A DNA stretch of 64,000 nucleotides from Larus michahellis (GCF_964199755.1 NC_133901.1:5454516-5518515); one strand, 5' to 3'. Shown: positions 48,214-62,322, counted from the stretch's first letter. The notes: generated from the sequence alone by a model not told the origin. Made by a program: numbers and translations.

Positions 48214-49604
48214 GGGAGGACTTGTGTCTGCGTGGTGCTGACTCGGCACGCCAGCCATGCTCCGATGAGCAAAAGAAATGTCTGTGCAAACTTCTTCCCA
48301 CCTGGGAGGTTGGAGAGGAGATAGGAGAGCTGTGACACCGGAGTTGTTCGGGGCTGGCTCTCAAGCTGTGCCGTGACAGATGTGTTTTGAGGAATTTTGA
48401 GGCGCGGAGATAAGAATAACAAAAAAGCCATTCACCAAAGCGCAGTTACACAGGCTTAGCACAAAGGGGCGAAGAGAAAATGTGTCAATACGGTCCTTAT
48501 TTGTGGAAGGTTTGCCGTGTTTCTGCAACACGCTGCATTTTGATCGGCGGGGCTGTTGCTAACAGGAGCGAGGGTTGCTGTGTTGCCCCTTAAAAGTTAT
48601 TCAGAGCATCCTGGCGATGAAAAAGGATTCCCTTTAGCTGCTTTGCTCTGGGACGCAACAAAGTCCTCCCAATGTAGAAAATGTTGCTTGACTTACAGAG
48701 GATTTACTTATTTAAAAGTAGTATCCACAGGCTGTTACATAAAATGGCAGAGATACTTTAAGGAAGGTTGGGGTTTTTTCCCATTTTTTTTAACTGCTCA
48801 GCTCATGTAGACTTGGGTTTGCCCACTGTGCTCTGAGCAGGTCCCCAGGCAGCCAGGGATGGGGGCTCCAATGTGCCTTGGCCTTGGCTTTTTCGGTCCT
48901 AATGTTCCCCGGTGGGTTGTGACAGCCTTGGGCATAACCTCTGCCGCGTTCCCTGTCAACAAGAAACCCAATTTCTATGGGTTAGTCAGTATTTGCAACA
49001 TTAATTAGTGAAGATTTAGGTGCTATAGTGCTTACCTAAAGAAAATAGTTGAAGTTGCGGGTTATTTTGCATGTAGGAAGATGCGTGCATGGATAGTTTA
49101 ATAATTCTGTTTGGAAAGCTTGATGTCTTGTCCTGAGTATCAGCACAAACTACAGCATTTGTGCAGTGTATTTATTTACTCTTCAGTATATTTGCCTCTC
49201 TCACTACCGTGCCTGTTCATGCCTATGCATGTGTGCTTGAAAAGCTGAAGTGCTTAAAACCCCTCCAGCCTGACAGCTGGGGGCACAGATCTCGGAAAAG
49301 CAGAGAGAAATGCCAGCGCTGCTGAGCAGGTTGTGGCTGTGCCGCTCTCGCGTGGCTCCTGGTAGCTCCCTTCTCCCACTGGAAAGTTGGCTGAAATCGC
49401 AGGTTGCTCCTTGAACGTGGAAAACGGAGGTGATGGGAGACATAAAAAAAGTTGTAGCTATTTTTGAGCATCATTATGGGAGTGGGCATGGGGCGAGTGG
49501 CCTCCTTGAGCCAGCTCCTGGCCCCTTTGGTTGTGTGTAATCTGCCGGGAGGTCCCGGGGAGGAAGGGGAGAGCCAAAATTTCTAGGTTCAGTCATTCTG
49601 CTGC

Positions 49605-49695
49605 TGTGATCTCAGGCAAATCTGCTTCTCAGTTACTTGGTTCCCCTCTCTGCAAAGCAGGACCAGCATGGCCCTCTTTGTAAGTGGTGGGAGAT
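49605..49695 (-). mobile_element. MIR-like ancient SINE fragment
   Basis: TGATCTCAGGCAAATCTGCT, TCTCAGTTACTTGGTTCCCC and TCTCTGCAAAGCAGG resemble the complement of the MIR 3' half (CTTGGGCAAGTCACTTAACC / CTCAGTTTCCTCATCTGTAA). The similarity is diffuse. Confidence 0.4.
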
Positions 49696-50809
49696 CACCT
49701 GGATGGAGCTGCTGGTGAGCACAGAGCGTTCCTGGGAAGGGTGAGCTTGAGAAATGCCAACGCTCGTTGTTGATAAGAAATTCCTTGGCCAGACCCACTT
49801 AATGAAAAGTGTTTTGTGACACCTATTCCCTACCCTGGGCTCATACTTGGGAGTTATTCCCACTGTCCCGAATGCAGGACATGTGGGGTTATGAAGCTCC
49901 CTAAGCTGAGCCTGTGTGTTTATCAGTGGAGATAATGGGGCCGGGGCTTGTTGGGGTGCCCATGCCCTCACCTGCCAGCCCCCCGTCAGCCCCCGACCAA
50001 GCGGCACATCCTGAGCGCCAGCCCCGTGATTGATGCACTTGGCCGAGAACTTCCCTCCTGCCCGCTCAGGAAACAGGAGGGCTGGGGAGATAGCGCTCGC
50101 CTTTCTTTCACAGTCCCTGCTTCCGAACTCTAATCACCTTCTGCTGTGGGAAAAGAGATGAGATGCTGCCTAAAAAACAGATCATTGTCCGCCTCCTAGA
50201 TTAATGCAGAGAAAGCAGTATTGTCTGCTGAATGGATAAACCTTCCTCCTGTCACTCAAAACCTAAATTCAACGCTACTTCATTTCTAAGAGGCTTATCT
50301 TCCTTGAATAGACCCTTGCAGCTCAAGTAAGAGGCGATGTAATGAAGCGTGTTTTTTTCTTAAGTGAGAAACCTGCTGCAAAGAAGGGGTGAAGCCTGTG
50401 CAGCTGTTCTAAAGGGCCTTTGCAGACTCTCGAAATACTTGTCATTTATCTGGTCTTGCATGACAGCGAATGAGAGAAGATCAAGTTCAAAATCTGCCGG
50501 CGCGGCTTTCAGGGCTTCTTCATCTGTTAATTAAATAATGGTCGTTAGCGCACAATGCCCCGCGATAAGGTGCGGATATGATGCCGAGATGGAAATATGG
50601 GTTTAGGGGTTATGAATAAGCAGATGGTCCCCAGGAATTTTCCCGGTTTGACCCCCCCAGCGATGCCTCGGTATGTGGCTGGAGGAACCAGCAGGGAAAC
50701 AGGTGGCATCAGGCGGATAAATAAATTCATAGAAGCGTGCTGAAATCATTGTAGAATATACCCCTTTTATGCGGGGTAGCAATTAATTCAGTGATTTCCC
50801 ACAAACCAG

Positions 50810-50811
<2 letters not shown>

Positions 50812-50840
<29 letters not shown>
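50812..50840 (+). repeat. T29 homopolymer
   Basis: An uninterrupted run of 29 T, followed by AAAA. Length is unreliable in any assembly. On the minus strand it is a poly-A run, but no retrocopy is seen next to it. Confidence 0.9.
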
Positions 50841-50845
<5 letters not shown>

Positions 50846-53660
50846 CACGCAGGCCACTGTTGCCACAAATAATGACCTGTTTACTTTGCTTTCCTGGAGC
50901 TCGCTGCAGTAGAGACTTAACTTATACTTTTAATGTGTTTTGGGAAGCGTATGCTCTAAATTAAGATTGGTTGCTAAATATCAGAGCGCCAAATCCTGAG
51001 CTGTTTACTCAACTTCTGCTTGGTCAAAACTTACCCTGATATCAAAGGGCAGCTCTGAGGATTGTGTAGATGGGATGTAAGATCTGCCTCCGAATAATTG
51101 CAGGTGATACAGGAATTTTACTGAATTTTTTTTTTTCCTGTTGTGGGTATAAGAGGTTAGGTATTCTTTTTATGGCTAACATATATTTAATTTTCTAGAC
51201 GTTGTCAGTCAGCTTTTACCTAAAAGCACTGATCTTGTAAATACCTCTTTCTTTCATCACCGATAGCGTGACTGTTGCAGTCTCACCGTCACCTCGTGGA
51301 TGGTGGTCATCCAGTTTGTACCTCTGTAGTTACGGGCCATGTCCTGAAAAGTCCTTCCTTGGCTCTTTCAGAGACACTGAGGTGGATGTGGGTTTACCTC
51401 AGCTGCTGTGACCACGTAGGAATTAGGGAGACCGAGTTACCCAGGAGTATATCTGACTTGTCCCTTGAGCTGCTGTTTTTCTTCTTGGGGTTATGATGGT
51501 GGGATAAGGGAGGAGACCCAGCATGGTGGACACAGTGGGCAAAGACAGAAAATAAAATGCTTAAGAAAGTACTTGAGGAGACTGGTCACCTGTAGGGTGG
51601 TGCCCAGCTTGGGGACGCTTGGCAGGTCCACGTGCTAAGGAGGAGTGTAGAGGAGGAGAAATGAGGCACCTGTTTGATGGTGATTTAAAGGGGTTTTTGA
51701 GCGACATGGAGGAAAACACAAAGCCTGGAGTGCAGATCCCTGTCATGGGATGCAGCATTTTTAATGCTGAAATGGATGCCTGAAGGCCCACAGGGCAACC
51801 AGTGTCCCCAGGATGGGTCCTGTCACGGCATGGCTTGGGCCACTGTGGAGACCAAGAAAGCCAAGGAGAAGTGAGGAGCGGCTGGGAAAAACATGAAATG
51901 TATAATAAATACGTTCATGCAACAAATCCACATTGAAGAAAACAGTATGCTTATGACAGAAAACAATAAAAGTAAGGAAATTTGCAGTTAATGGTAAAAC
52001 ATACCATATGTCCACAAATGCTGAGGCACACCAGGGCATCCCTGTAACTGCCTTCTTGACGTCAAGGTGTTGAAGAACAGATGGTACATTTCACCCCGAA
52101 TTACAGGGTTTTGGGCTGCTGCTATGTATTTTTGTCCTTTGTTGCAGTTTTCATCATGTCTGTGCGTCTTCACTGAAGTATCCCCGCCATGTGTTGCAGC
52201 CGGTGGTTTTACATGGGGATGACCTGCACTTCCGGTTGGCAAAGGTTGTTTTTTCAGGTACATCAGAGAGGGAAAGCCTCACTGACGAGCAATAGTACCC
52301 TGAGCAGATTAGTCAATGCTCTCGTTAAATGCACCGTAACCCTAAAATACGATACCTGGTCTGGTGAAGAAAATGTTGTCAGCACAAATCATAGGTTATT
52401 CCTCCAGCCCTACCTCCTGAGAAGCTCTTGACAAATATAATGCTATATTTCCTGGATTAATAGGCATCGATAGCCAAATTCCCTGGACTATGGAAAATTA
52501 ACAAATGCTTTCATCTCTACTTTCATTACAGGAGTTATTTATGGGGATGTTTTGGTAGTAGGTGCTGTTTCTGTTAACTGTTTAGGGAGCTGGCTGGAGG
52601 CTTCGTGTCTGCAGATACTGACCTTTTGCAGATTTTTTTCCCCTTAGCTGATGTCTTCGTCAGTAAGGAGACACCTGCATCCGTGCAACTCCGGCGAGCA
52701 GAGCGACACAGCACTTCAGTATTTCCCCTTCTTCACCAGCTGGATAGGACCCCTGATACAAAACCTGAGTAATGTGCCAAAAGCCTTCAAAGTTCAAGCC
52801 AGAGGTGTTTGTGCAAGATAAAAATGGGACAATATAGCATCCCCGTACAACTCATCCGTTTACACATGACACTTGCTTCGTGGTCTCTGATTAGCTTGTT
52901 AGTAAGGAGGCAGGAAGAAGTGCAATCAAGTTTTTATGATTCATCATTTCTGTTCCCTGTTTGGGAGACAATGTCCGTGCTCTTTGCCAATCATAGAAGG
53001 TAGCTTTCGAGTGCCTTAGGGAGATGCTTTTTTTAAAGATGCTCTCCGTGTTTCTGAAGGCTGAGCCACATTTCTAAATAATAGGGAAGTCCTGGAGTTT
53101 GTTTTGTGTTGGTTGTTTTTTTTTTTTTCTCCCTGATTGTATCTACTAACAATGCTTTTATGTTTGCTGCACGTATGCTAAAAGAAAACATGCTTCCAGT
53201 TCGTCTGTAATCCTGTTTTCACTCAGAAGTGTTTGTGCAGAAATAAATTAGAGACGGTACCTGGAATATTTTTTGCAATACAAAAGGCAAATGTAAGTTT
53301 TATTAAGTTGAAAAGGATACATTCTCTTCTCCTGACCTTGATTTTTTTAGCTATATTCTCTATACCCCTGCTTTAGAAGTATTATTCTTCATCCCATCCA
53401 ATTACCATTTCTATCAGCTCTTCTGAAAGATTATGCTTTTTGGGTGTTCTTCTGTAGATGTCTTTCCAGTGGCTTCACTTGATGAATGTGACAAGTTTTG
53501 TGTTTTCTCCCTCCCCTCATTGAATTGAAAAGTTTTTTGATAAATACAGGCCAATAAGTGCCCAAAGGCAGTGTTTCAATGGCTGCTAAATCTTTCAAGG
53601 TTAGGACTTAACCTCCGTTCTCCCTAATTCAACTGCAACCTTCAGTCTGGAGCCAATCAA

Positions 53661-53703
53661 GAATATCAGATGATACTTAAACAATGAAGGATTTCTGATA
53701 TTC
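53661..53703. repeat. 10-bp inverted repeat, 23-nt loop
   Basis: GAATATCAGA (53661-53670) and TCTGATATTC (53694-53703) are perfect reverse complements. The stem is too short for a microRNA precursor. Confidence 0.7.
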
Positions 53704-55168
53704 AGGTACAGCCTCTGTTCAATAGGATTGCAAATTCTTTGTGTGAAGAAAGTCGGTTTTGCTCTAAAGTACTGTCACAAAAAGTGAAATTACCATTTGC
53801 TTGGAATGATGCCATTCATCATTGTCAGAATACTAAGCATTGTAAGTAGCTAGGCCTCTCCAAATTAATGCCTTGTTTTGCATCGGCTAAATTTCCCAAA
53901 TCCTCGAGGATGGGTCATACAAAACTCATCTCACCATTTTAATTTATCAATCCAATATGAGTGCGGTGAAAGGGAGCTTCATTCGGTCTTAGCTCTTTTA
54001 TTTACAGTCTAATTCTAAAAGAAAAGGAAATAAGATATGAAAATAAGTTGGAAAATAAGATAAATCTCTCAGTGAAATCACAAGATCTACTCAGTCCTGT
54101 AGCAAACCCTCTATAATTCATTTGTAGGTCAGCTCAAGGGATTAGCCATGACGTATTTGGAAATTCATTTATTTTTATTTTATTTTGCTGTTTCTTATGC
54201 ATAAGGGTAATGCTGTCCCCAAGGCTTTTCAGGTAGCCCTCAAATCTTGACAACATTTGCTGTCTCTAAGGCCTAAGCCAAAATTAATTTTCAAATAAAC
54301 AGCATAAAAATGTATGGAGTTGTATAAATTTGAATACAAAATGCATTTGTTTTGCTTGCTTCCATCCATACATACATACTGTTGGCTCAGCCAAAAATCA
54401 TAACATGACATTGAAATTAACGGCCATATGTACATCATGAAAGTCAAAAAAGTTTCTTAGTTTATTAGAAACACTGTAGCGTGGGGTTTTTTTTCCCCCA
54501 CTGCTTTCTCCTTGATATGCTCTGCTAGATGTGTACCAGGAAAGAAATGCATGTTAATTGTGCTTTTCTTTCCGAGTGCCTCACGAACCTGCGTCGCTGC
54601 TCCTGGACCACTTGCCGGGTCCTGCATCCCGCTCGGGATTTTGATGGGTGGGACATCTTGAGAAGCACTGAGGTGTTTTCAGCAGGAGAGAAATCAGAAG
54701 TGACTTGATATCTCTCGCAGTTTATTTTATCAGGCGTGACTGGGGAAACACTGAAAGTGAGAACAGCGCTTGGACCGCCTGCAGCAGCCGAAAGTGCCTC
54801 TGGTCCCGCAGCGAGCGGAGAATCGGACCGGAGGGTTAGAAATAACACTGCAAAGCAAAATCCCCAATTCTGGGCTAAACCAAAGCGAAAAAAAAAAACC
54901 CAAACAAACCGCCAAACCCAACCAGAAGCCCACGCTGAGGGATGATAGAGAAACAAGGCAAACGTTTTGCTGGTGTTTAAATATGATACAGAGTGGGCTC
55001 TTCCCTCAGGTTGCCAGTGGCTCCAGCGCATCCTGAGAGGTGCTGGGAGCCGCTGCTGCCCCAGGAGCCTGCGGCACCTGCAGGATCAGCCTCATGGCAG
55101 CTAAAAATAACTCCTTCAGGGTCTTAAATTAAAACAATGCCTCTTTTCGGCGTAGTTTTTGAAACCTC

Positions 55169-55190
55169 ATTCCACAAGGGGGCTGCAGGC
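55169..55190 (+). promoter_or_regulatory. CTCF-like motif
   Basis: CCACAAGGGGGCTGCAGG resembles the CTCF core CCACNAGGGGGCGC. The match is by eye; no orientation partner is shown. Confidence 0.3.
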
Positions 55191-57702
55191 GCGCTGGAAA
55201 TTTAGCAGTTGGCAGGCTTGGGGAGTACCTGGGAGAAAGGACACCTGATCCCATGCAGAGGTGTCCGAGTGTTGGCCAGATCCAGAGGGCAACTGTCCCT
55301 GAAGTCAGAGCAGTGCCTGGGCATAGATTTTTCTGAAGATGTGGCTCTTTGGCAAGGTTGGCTGAGCCGTCAGCTGGGGATGGTGGAAAGGAGGAGGAAA
55401 AGCCTGGTTGGGATGCGGAGCTGCATCACACTCATGCTGCTCCTACCTCAAAGGGCCTCCAGATTAATAGGGTTTGCTGAAATATCCTTTCACCTGTGCT
55501 TAATTAAGAGAAGTGTGGCTGTGTGAGATCTCACTGGTGCATTGCCTGGAACTCCGTATCTCAAACAGTATCAGCTGACCAATAAATATTTGGTTAATTA
55601 TTAATTAGCTAAAGATTGTGTTTGGAAAGGTAGATCACCTTGAAATGTTGCTTTCTATTATCCTTTCCCAGCCAGGCAATGAAAGATTTCAGTTTAATGT
55701 GACATGGCAAACTACAAACAAGTGTGTTTTAGGGTTTGGCAGGTGAGGGAGCGGGGTGTCAGCCTTGTGATGGTCCCTTAGCCAGCGTGCTTGGGATGCG
55801 TGTAGATCCTCTGTTTGGCAAATAATTTATATCCTGGGTCAGGCTGGAGTAACTTCAGCGCTGAGTGATCTTGTACCTTTTAATATTTTTAGGGCTTTTC
55901 TTTCCAGCAATATTAGCGCATTCTGCCATGCACAGTACAGAGCCTTCTGTCCCAAAAGACAGCAAAGCGTTTCTCATCCACCGTGAGGGCTGAGAGTTGA
56001 CTGGGGGACAGCTTGGTCCATGTCTCTGTGCCGTACTTGGCATTGGCTGGAGATGGAGCATCTCCTCCAGCTTTTAGTATCTCCCCGGCTTAGGTCACCC
56101 TCCATCACTCGGCAGATTTTGCTAACCAGGTTGCAAGAAACGCAAGTTGAGGATTGTTCACCTGATGCGCAGAACCCAGCCTTGGGGAAACCAGGAAGTG
56201 GGAAGGGGAGCGCGGGCAGCAGTGGGAAACTGCGACTGTCCCCTGAAGCAGTGTGCTGGCTGGGAGCTGCTCTTAGCGGCCCAAATCTGCTTGCGTGGTT
56301 GCAGGCCAGAAAGAAACAAAAGTAGAGGAAGAAAGGTAGTTTTACCTGCAAGTTAAGGATATTTGATAAAATGCACTTTAAAGAGCATCACAGTCAACAT
56401 GAATGCTGCCAAACAGCACATCTTAGAACTGGAAAATTGATTTAAAAATGAATAATCCTCCAAATATCAAAGATAAAAAGAAATCTGTTTTATATATGTT
56501 TTTAAAAGTGAAAAAAGCAGGTAGGATCATCAAACCACTTGCTATTGCTTATTATCTACTCTCTTTACTGTATCTTTTGAGATTTGACAAAAATTCACTG
56601 AGTTTATTTTTTTTTTTACATGCTTGGAATCTCCTCAAGTCGAAACCCCAGAGCAACGCAATGCCTAACTCATAATATACAGTATAGGCAAATTGCTTTT
56701 TAATTAGTAACACTTCCTAATTCCTATTTTAGGCAGTGCCTGTAGAAGCGCAGAGTACAGCACTGCACTTCTGTTTGTGTACGTTGTAGTCGCTGAAAAC
56801 ATGTTTTTGACGTATAAACTACGTGTCTTGCTGTACAGAAACTATGTCAAACCAGACGCATCAATAACATGTTTAGCCCTGCAAATGTCTTTCTATTGTG
56901 CTCATCACCCTATTATGGCAATTGCTTCTTAGGTGACTTTCATTTCTTGCCAAAGCGTAAAACACCCCATGATGCATGAAATGTGGGATTTGCATACCCA
57001 TTTGAAGCATCGAATTCAGAAGCATGTTGGCGACTTGTTCCTTGACGGCTTGCGTACGTAAGCGCAGGGCTCTGCGAGGCTTGGCAGAGCGGCGTGGAGG
57101 GGCAGCGTCAGTGTTGGGTCCTGTGGAAGGCGACGGGGAAACGGGGGCTTTTGCTCTATCTTGGGGAAAAGGTGGCACACGGTTTCTCTGGCCATGCCTG
57201 CAAAAGGGGCAGGTGGATGAACGCTTGCAGCAGCATCAGCTCCCTGCTGTAGCTAAGCAGGGCACGTGGTTAAATTGTAGTTATTCCCTCCTGGCTGCAC
57301 TCCGGGAGAGCAAAACCCCTTTGCCTTCCCTCCTTGCTGGTGTGCCCCTGGGGGGACAGGTGGCCCTGGCACCTGACAGCGCCGCCCCCCCGGTGTCCCC
57401 CTGCTGAGGCCGGCACCCCCCTGTGCTCCTGCTCTCCCCGGGCTAAGGCAGAAACTCTCCTCTCCTGGCTTCAGTGAGTTGCATAATACTCTCTCCTTTT
57501 GTCCTTCACTAAAATCCTTTTATCGTATCGTACTTATACTTCGTACCGATAAAGGAAAAGTTATAGTCATTTACCTGTATCTTAAGTAATTGCGAGCAGT
57601 TTATGACATCCAACCATCTCTGGGAAGTGAGAAAAGTTTCAGGGCTTTGGTCGAATCTATTTTTTTTTGACTTCTACGCAAAGTTTTCCGGAAACTCTTC
57701 CT

Positions 57703-57728
57703 GTTTACACCAGGTGAGGATCTGGCCC
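57703..57728. mobile_element. End of an ancient palindromic repeat (weak)
   Basis: GTTTACACCAGGTGAGGATC then TGGCCC is nearly the canonical right end (TTTACACCAGCTGAGGATCT / GGCCC) of an old sauropsid palindromic repeat. The left arm is not recognisable. Confidence 0.5.
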
Positions 57729-60700
57729 CCTTCTTTGCTTTCATTTTGGTGCTGCGGCTAACTCTAAACTTGAGATATTTGCTGTTTCTACAAGGAAAGA
57801 GAGGGGCGTGTTGTGTGTGTGAAGAAAGGCAATTTTGAGGAAAAACTCCAACTTCTACATTTATGAGAGTGATTTTAATAACTTTGAGCTACCCGTGCTA
57901 ATCCTTTAACAGGAAGGCGGTTTGAGAACTGACCCAACCTCCTTTCCTTTCATTCGATCCCAAAACACCTGCAACTCTCAGCAGAGTAATCTATGAATCA
58001 CTGTGTCTGTCGTCCACTTATTGTCTTGTCTAGTGCACTCCACGGTGGAACTAATCAACAGCCCTGAATGAAGCATTGCTCCTGAGCTGAATTCCTTAAA
58101 GCTCCTGAAGTATTCAGCAAGGAGGAGAAATCTTTTAGTATGATTTGCTCCACATTCCAAATTCATTTATAGAAAGAGAATAGATGATTAACAACGGGTC
58201 GAGAGACACAGATTTAGCACTGCTTTGCCCTGACCTGCCCTGAGTTACTCCTTCCACTTCCCAGGCTGCTCTAATAAGATGAGTTCAAGGAGTGGGATGG
58301 CAAAAGCTGCTTGAATCCCCTGCACCCGGCCGTCTTAATTTGGTTTATGGGCCTTAATGAACAAATCTGGTTCCTTAATCACAGGTGAACGGAAAAGGTC
58401 ACTTGCCGCTCTGACAAATGGGTTTACCCTGAGCTGTTTGTGTCGGGCTCGCAGATAGTGTGTTTTCCCCCTTTTTCTCCCCCGCGATGAAATGCCAACG
58501 TCTCTGCAGCACCTCCTATTGCAGCCATTACCTGTGGTGTCTGGGCTGCTGGCCAAGGATCACCCTCGGTAGCAACAAAAGCATAATCATTTCCAGTTGG
58601 AAAAGACTGAGCTGTAGTAATTTTCCCCTTTGAAAGCCTCAGCAGCGAAGCTCGGGTTAAGCAAGCGCTTGTTTGGTCCTGGGACATAGAGCAATGAGGG
58701 TACGAAACTTTGTCCTCTGCGGCAGCCATTTAGGGAAACTGAGAGGGTCCCCAAAGATGTTCTTCATCCCTACCGAGCAGCAACCAGCTGACCTCGGCAG
58801 TAGGGGTGGCCAGGGGGATGTGCGCAGTTTGCAAACATCTTTTGGCTAGGTATGGGTGGTAAATGCTAACAAAAAAGGGTGCAAAAGGAATGATTAACAT
58901 TTCCTACATGAAAAGCTGGTCTGCAGAGAGGTTCAGAAGAACAAGAGGTGTAGAAGGTGCTTGCAAGCTCCTGCCCCGTCAGGCAGGATGGTGGTGCCGG
59001 CTCTGCTGCTGCAGAAGTGTCCAAACACAAGGGCTCATCCCAAAGGACGCCCTGCCTCTCCTGGGACTGGCCGTGCCGGGAAGCAGCTCCTTTCCAGGGC
59101 ATGTTGCTGGCACTTTCCCAACCAGTGCAAACTTTGGGCTCGCTGACACTCGCTGTTGACTTTGGTAGCAAGCTGTAGCAATAAAGCCAAGTCTCCATCC
59201 AGATGTATCTACTGGAAAAAGCCAGCCGAGTGGTCTCTCGCAAACCCTGGTTAGTGGCTTACTCCAGGAAATCCTTTTGCAGCTGGTACAAAAGGGGAAA
59301 CCATTTCAGAAAGCAGTTAAAGAGCTGTATAGGTATTTGCAGCAAAATCATAGTTTCTTTCAGGTAGGGCTGAAAAATCTCTTGAGGTATGCAGAAGACA
59401 GCATTTAGAGAGGTGTTCATGGTGATGTATGTTTATCACCACGCGTGGGTTTTTTTTTTTAGGCATGTGGGCTGTGGAAAGTAAAACCTTTGAGAAACGG
59501 CAAAGGCAGATTTGCAGAAGTCCCGCCCATGCGGAGCGGCGTTCAACGTCAGCTGAAGATGAAGCTTTTCCCTGGGCCCTGGGCGCTCACAGACTGCCTC
59601 GCTGGCAGCCTTCTTGGGTCACATAAAAAATGAGTTGGGTCAAACCCCAGATGTGCTAACTGGGTGTTGAGATGCACTGATTTTCGCTTTGCTGGAAAAA
59701 ATGATGTCTCTTTTACTTCACACTTCTGTTTTGAAACAAAAAGCAAGGTGGGAGTTTGTCCAAAACGGAGCTTTCCAATTTTATCTGGCGTTTAAATTCT
59801 GCTATGTTTGAGTAATCGTCAAAAAGATAAAGTTCCGTCTTGCAGGAACGTAGTTGGACGTGGAAAACCGCAGTGGACAGGTGACTGGCAGGAAGCGAGA
59901 GCGGCTGCTCCCACGCAGATGCGAACCACTAAATAAGTTTTGAGATCATCCTTCCCTTCAGGTCTTTTCCTTTGATTCTTCAGATTATTTTTATGTCGGA
60001 GGCAAATAAGAAACAAAGACAAATCTGCAATATGACGAGTCAGAGTTTATTGGAGCAGGAAAATAAGCCATTCACGCCACTTCCCGGTTTGCTGTGAGAG
60101 GCAAAATCATTCACAATGGTGAATCATGGCAGCCAGAGCTGCTTGAAATTACTGCTTTCTGAAGTTAAATTGCTGCTGGCATGCATGGAATAAACAAAGA
60201 TATTAGTGCAGTTATTTTAAAAGTACAAGTTTGCTTTAGCTGTGACTTCACAAGTGCTTTTGTAGGGCCAACGGGTGATGTTATTTTTTTGACAGATGAT
60301 ATTTAAGAGCATCTCTGCTTGCTTTGGATAAATGTATAATTTTCAAGAGAAAACCCCATCAGGGATGATGAAGAAACGCACTCGCTCCCATCTCCAATAG
60401 TCAAAATGGCAAGAGGAGGTATGAGTCGCATCTCTTCTACGCTGAAACTGCTGTCCGTGAAAGTGTCTGATTCTTCTCCCTGACATAAACATGGATTTTG
60501 GAATTAAATCTGCTGGGTGAGGACATTAATTCACCCAAGTTTTTTTTTTATATGAGGATCTCCTCAGCATGGACTTTCAGAGTCAGAAGGGTACCTGTGA
60601 GTTTTAGAGGTACTTAAGGTACTTTGCAGGAGCTGAATGTCGCATCTTCATAATGTATTTTTTGGCAGGTCTTATTCCTTCCCGTGTATTGGTGGCAGGA

Positions 60701-61275
60701 GGTAGGTGGTTTATTACAGTAAAAATAGAGCTCCTGAAATTCAGCTATCTGGGCCGACATAGGAGCGAGCTAGGGCGGGGGAGTAAATCTTTTGGAGCCC
60801 AGATTTAATAGCAAATAGGTGCTTCTCCAGCACAGCAGTTCCCACTCTTCTGGCTCCTCCTGGTCATGTTGTTCCTTGGAGCTTCATACCCTTCTCTGGC
60901 TGCCAGGGAGAAGAATCTGTTCCCTATAACCCAAGCGAAGTTTTCTTGCTCTGCTCTACCAAACTTAGCCTGGATGTACACGGGCACAACATCTGATGAG
61001 ACCATCTGCTGTGATGCCTCCTCGTGCCAAACTTTTCCATTTCTTCTAGTTCACAGACTATCCAGGTGGGATTTATCTGCAGGTGTCTACAAGCGTGCCT
61101 ACCTCTGAACAAATCGTTTAGACTTCCTTTGTACTTCTTGTAGGGTGTCATCTCGCCTCCAACTAGACATCTAGTCCCTTCCAGCACTCGGTTTTCTGCA
61201 GCCTGTGTGAAGCTGGTGTGTATATTGTAAATGTCCAGAGTTAGCGGTGGTGGATCCCCGCGTAGGTTGTGTGCC

Positions 61276-61294
61276 GACAGCAGAGGGTGCTGGA
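61276..61294 (+). promoter_or_regulatory. CTCF-like motif
   Basis: GACAGCAGAGGGTGCTGGA is one or two changes from the CTCF core CCAGCAGAGGGCGCTGG. Best of the CTCF-like matches in the window; binding is unknown. Confidence 0.35.
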
Positions 61295-62254
61295 GTTTTT
61301 TTTCCTTTCAATGCACCTCCAAGGTTGCAAGATCATTATAACCTAAAATCAATTGGCTTTCATTCTGATTGCTGAACACACAGAAGCCAGACAGGTAGAG
61401 CAAGAGAGGAGGTACTGAACTTGAGAGAGATGGACACTGTCACCTTCAAAAGTCATACTTCTGCCAAAAACTATGTGTCTACCAAATCAGTAAGTGAAAA
61501 TGGAGATTATCATGATACAAATCAACAGATTTTATTTTTCTAATGAATTTTTTTTCTCTCTTAAAACATTTTTAGAAACTTTTTTTCAGGGAATGGAACA
61601 CAAAAGCCTCCACAGCTTTTTATTTCAGAGAAGTCAGACTCCAGAAAATTTTGCTCTGTCAGAAATAAAACTTGCAGCCATTATCAACCTCCCTCAAGCT
61701 GCCGATATAGACTTTTACAGATCAGGGTAACAGTGTTGTCAGCTGACACCTCACTGCCTTATAGCAACATCTAGATCTGTATAACTAAAGAGCTTCACCC
61801 AGGACCATCAATCTCACCGGCTGGAGGAAGGGCTCCCCTGTAAATGTCAGTAGCAAGACCTGCAATAGCAGGATTTAAAAGAAGCAAGGGTAGCAAGCCA
61901 GGCTGTAAGGCTGGAGTAACTGCCTTAAGCTCAACAGAGCTTAAGTGACTTCAACTTCCCAAAGCCAAGCTTTCCCTGTCAGGACACGGATGCGCTGGCA
62001 GGTGGTAGAATGAGTCTGAAATTCAGACTTGCTCCTCAGGTCCCATCCAGGTGTGCCATGGATGAGGAGCTTGTGGACTGTGTTTTGGGCTATATCGCGT
62101 GTGCTGACGTGTACTGCAGGTGGTGGTGCTGATGGCAGGGAATGGGAGTGTGTGTAGGGCAACAGCCACTTCACCTTCCAGTTAATGCACCCTTTTACGT
62201 CCACCCGTGTTTAAAAGCACAAATTTCACACCCGCAGGTTACAAGTCCAACTGA

Positions 62255-62322
62255 TGTCAGAGCCAGGATTAAAACTCGGGAGTGACTGGCTTCTAGCCTA
62301 TTTCTTAATCTATTAAATCACA
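62255..62322 (+). mobile_element. MIR-like ancient SINE fragment
   Basis: TGTCAGAGCCAGGATTAAAA, CTCGGGAGTGACTGGCTTCT and TTCTTAATCTATTAAATCAC follow the MIR segment CAGAGCTGGGATTTGAACCC / AGGTCTGACTCCAAAGCC / CTCTTAACCACTACAC. Eroded and short. Confidence 0.55.

Larger units (their letters stand above)
40677..50811. other. Intron 1, no gene seen
   Basis: Mixed composition. It contains homopolymers (T17 at 41166-41182; A-rich 43068-43081, 47298-47325, 48157-48213), small local duplications at 42009-42048 and 42337-42371, MIR-like remnants, and microsatellites at 46219-46244 and 46580-46599. No exon or RNA gene is supported. Confidence 0.4.

Noticed and set aside
50812..50840. Poly-T as the complement of a processed-pseudogene tail
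   Set aside because: No coding-like sequence in the minus-strand orientation upstream of the A-run and no target-site duplication seen.
54525..55031. 168-codon minus-strand frame with a Phe/Val/Trp-rich segment
   Set aside because: The hydrophobic segment comes from antisense of an A/C-rich run; no domain or splice context.
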